Both the position numbers and the translations under genes were made by a program. A stretch of DNA of 64,000 bases from CAKSQF01 sp963628435 (GTDB lineage: Bacteria; Bacillota; Clostridia; Oscillospirales; CAG-272), in assembly GCA_963628435.1 (NCBI GenBank), contig CAVGEY010000004.1, positions 1 through 64,000 of the forward strand, read 5' to 3'. The notes beneath the pieces are model-generated. The model made no database searches. It was not told the DNA's origin and saw nothing but the letters and a program-made list of their open reading frames with translations. Shown in pieces: positions 61,788 through 64,000 of the stretch (position 1 is the stretch's first letter; each line of letters starts with the position of its first letter).

Positions 61788-64000
61788 TTATTTTTCGGTT
61801 ACATCTATATGATTGAATATGACTGTTCCGCGATATACGTTTATACCGAGCGAACCGTAGCTGTGTGAGCTGTCGGTAAGCGTAAACGCCTCTTCGCCGT
61901 TATATTTCGCGGTTATCTTATTTCCGACCGCCTCAACGGTCAGATTATTGCTTTTCCCCGCTTCAACGACAACGCTCACCTCTTTTACGACTGCGGTATA
62001 TCCGCGATCCTTCTTCCAGAGTTTGAGCACTCCCGCAGCGCGGTCAAGCGTCAGACAGTAGAAATTGTCACCGTCTGTCATTCTGAACACAAGCGCGCCC
62101 GCATTCGATCCGTCGGTTACGGTAACATCGGCGCTGTAAGTGAAATCGGACAGGATAATACTGCCTCTCGCGAATCCGTCACCCGATGTGCAGGTGAATT
62201 TATATCCGTCGGGCGTTGCCGCAAGACTTCCGCCCATTACGGTAAATGTCATATCCGAATCGGGTTTTGCGCTCTCGCCGACAGCCGTATACTTGATATT
62301 ATCGAAAATCGCGCTTCCTATCCAGACATTGAGTCCGAACGAACCGTAGGTATGCGCGCTGTCCTTGACGGCAAACAGTTCTTTGCCGTCAAGCGATACC
62401 GTAAGGCTGCTGCCGACCGCTTTCACACTCAGATGATAGGTTGTTTCCAGCTTGACCTCGGTCGGATACCATTTGAGAACGTTTACAGCGCCGTTCTTCT
62501 TCATCCAGAGTTTGACTCCGCCGCTTCCGGCATCGACATTTACGCAGTAAAAATCGGAGAGTCCGTTCATTCTGAACAGCAGCGATCCGGCGGTATTTGC
62601 GGCGGTAAGCGTTATATCCGACTCAAATACGAAGTCGCCGCCCTCGCTGTCCGAAAAGGCGAATGCGTCTCCGCCGTTTGAAATCAGTTTTATGCCGTTT
62701 TCGGTTGTTTCGAGAGTGCCGCCCGAAACGGTAAAGTTGCCTATCATCGAGCTCGGCTCTTTTTCGTTGACGGTTACCGGTATTTTCACATAACGGTTTC
62801 CGACACGGACGGTGATTTCGGTACTTCCGACCTTCTTTGCGGTAATCACAAGTTTGTTTCCGCTTATCTTGGCATCGGCAATCTTGCCGTTTCCGGATTC
62901 GCAGTATATTTTCGCGCTTCCGCCGTAAGCCGCGACAACAAGAGAGGTCGACGGTTTTTCAAGGCTGAGAACCACTTTATCGGTCGAAACCTGAGGCGCG
63001 TTTACTTTTGACGCGTCGTCGAACCATATACTCGAAAGTTCGTCGACTTTCAGCGATACTACCGAAAGCGTTCCGTCGGTCGTGAGCGACATTCCTTTTG
63101 AAGATGCCTGCGGACGGATGAGCGCCGCGAAATATTCGCAGTTATCGATAAACATCTCGAATCCCGCGGTATCGACATAAACGGTTATTTCAAGCGTATT
63201 GCCGTCCGAACTGCGGTTTACTACCGACAGAGGATTGCGTGTCGAGATTGCGTCGCATCCGGCTATGCTTGCCGAACGGTCAAACACGAATCTGCTGTTT
63301 TCTTTATTGTATTTAAGAACGGTCGCGTCCCCGTCTCCGACCGCGAGTTTAAGGGTAAAATCGGTGGTTTTCGTAAGATCGACCTTCATGGTAAGTCTTA
63401 CAAGCGATGCCTTTTTGCCCGCGAGGAGATCGTCGCCCGCTTTTATCGTCTTATTCGAAAGATTTACGAGAGTCTTTGAGACGATTTTATCATAGTCGTT
63501 TACGGGCGAGAACCCGACGCTGTATTCGCCGTTTTTCTTTGTGAGTTTCAGCTCGGAAACGATTGTCGCGTTCGATACCCATTCGGTTGCGGTTTCCTGA
63601 GCGTATTCCCAGCGGTTCATCCAGCCGACCATAAGTTTTCTGCCGTCCGGTGCATTCTCGAATATTATCGATGCGTACGAATCGGGGCCGACACTCGTGA
63701 TTATAAGATCGGATTCGGGTGTGAATTTGCCGTTTTTATAGCTTCCGACATAGAATCCGCGTCCCGCGCATGAAAGTACCCATTTTTCTTTACCGTCCTC
63801 GTCTTTGAGGGTAAAGAAATCGGGACATTCGGTATAAATTTCGTTTTCGCTTGTCAGTGTCCAGTTTTTCAGATCGTCCGACTGATAGAATCTGACTTTT
63901 CCGCCTGCGACAAGAATTGTCCACTTGCCGTTCGATTCATCGTAAAACAGTTTCGGATCACGGAAATCGACTGTTCCGGGGCCGGGATTTTTAATTACGA
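61788..64000 (-). CDS. GH32 fructan hydrolase with CBM66-like modules (5' end outside window)
   Basis: The frame stays open from 61788 to the window edge, so the gene starts beyond 64000; the ATG at 63632 is internal. The visible part (about 737 residues) begins inside the GH32 five-bladed propeller with FRDPK (Asp stabiliser, RDP at 63954-63962) and ECPDFF (acid/base Glu, 63828-63830). The GH32 C-terminal beta-sandwich follows, then a short Ig-like/Big module and two tandem CBM66-like domains (FTVSGGTLE... and FTVMGGSLA..., each ending near HTYGSFGLNVW or HSYGSLGINVY). CBM66 binds fructan ends in levanases. Likely an exported inulinase/levanase; the nucleophile motif and signal peptide are not visible. 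Confidence 0.92.
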   Translation of the reverse strand, partial: VIKNPGPGTVDFRDPKLFYDESNGKWTILVAGGKVRFYQSDDLKNWTLTSENEIYTECPDFFTLKDEDGKEKWVLSCAGRGFYVGSYKNGKFTPESDLIITSVGPDSYASIIFENAPDGRKLMVGWMNRWEYAQETATEWVSNATIVSELKLTKKNGEYSVGFSPVNDYDKIVSKTLVNLSNKTIKAGDDLLAGKKASLVRLTMKVDLTKTTDFTLKLAVGDGDATVLKYNKENSRFVFDRSASIAGCDAISTRNPLSVVNRSSDGNTLEITVYVDTAGFEMFIDNCEYFAALIRPQASSKGMSLTTDGTLSVVSLKVDELSSIWFDDASKVNAPQVSTDKVVLSLEKPSTSLVVAAYGGSAKIYCESGNGKIADAKISGNKLVITAKKVGSTEITVRVGNRYVKIPVTVNEKEPSSMIGNFTVSGGTLETTENGIKLISNGGDAFAFSDSEGGDFVFESDITLTAANTAGSLLFRMNGLSDFYCVNVDAGSGGVKLWMKKNGAVNVLKWYPTEVKLETTYHLSVKAVGSSLTVSLDGKELFAVKDSAHTYGSFGLNVWIGSAIFDNIKYTAVGESAKPDSDMTFTVMGGSLAATPDGYKFTCTSGDGFARGSIILSDFTYSADVTVTDGSNAGALVFRMTDGDNFYCLTLDRAAGVLKLWKKDRGYTAVVKEVSVVVEAGKSNNLTVEAVGNKITAKYNGEEAFTLTDSSHSYGSLGINVYRGTVIFNHIDVTEK

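Overview
The window looks like a chromosomal segment of an anaerobic, low-to-mid GC Bacillota, most likely a gut Clostridia of the Oscillospiraceae/Ruminococcaceae type. This is inferred from gene content: a PerR plus reverse-rubrerythrin pair, a minimal SmsC/SmsB iron-sulfur pair, a CIRCE heat-shock operator, sigma-A promoters with extended -10 boxes, secreted glycosidases with Thr-rich linkers, and a PlsX/FakAB phospholipid cluster. No rRNA, tRNA, CRISPR array, insertion sequence or integrase was seen.

Positions 1-10.8 kb hold a GH2 glycosidase divergent from an MFS transporter, PerR with rubrerythrin, a DUF3737/MalY operon, Hsp20 under CIRCE, SmsC-SmsB, and MscL. Positions 10.8-20.6 kb, all on the minus strand, hold an MBOAT/DHHW O-acetyltransferase pair, a RACo-like ferredoxin/ASKHA protein, and three tandem sialidase-fold lipoproteins. 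Positions 20.7-32.3 kb hold HU, a MoxR-DUF58-transglutaminase operon, and a small XRE regulator followed by fakA-fakB-GNAT-plsX-acpP, which links fatty-acid activation to phospholipid synthesis. A small unknown gene and a lipoprotein follow.

Positions 34.0-57.8 kb are the unusual part. A minus-strand array of about 17 kb is bounded by a strong promoter (51.4 kb) and a terminator-like hairpin (34.0 kb). It encodes an ECF sigma factor, a VirB2-like pilin, two unknown proteins (one secreted), a VirD4-type ATPase, an Ig-like membrane-anchored protein, a VirB6-like channel protein with a repetitive tail, a VirB4 ATPase with a long acidic tail, a STAS protein and a 1584-residue secreted protein. 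No relaxase or integrase is present. Next to it, two very large divergent genes (853 and 1093 aa) appear to share a helical domain and have mirror-image upstream motifs. I read the whole block as a candidate relaxase-less type IV secretion or surface-assembly system with its own regulator and possible substrates.

Positions 57.9-64 kb return to ordinary content: Rrf2-MnmA, an SGNH hydrolase with an FAD oxidoreductase, and a GH32 fructan hydrolase with tandem CBM66-like modules, cut by the window edge.
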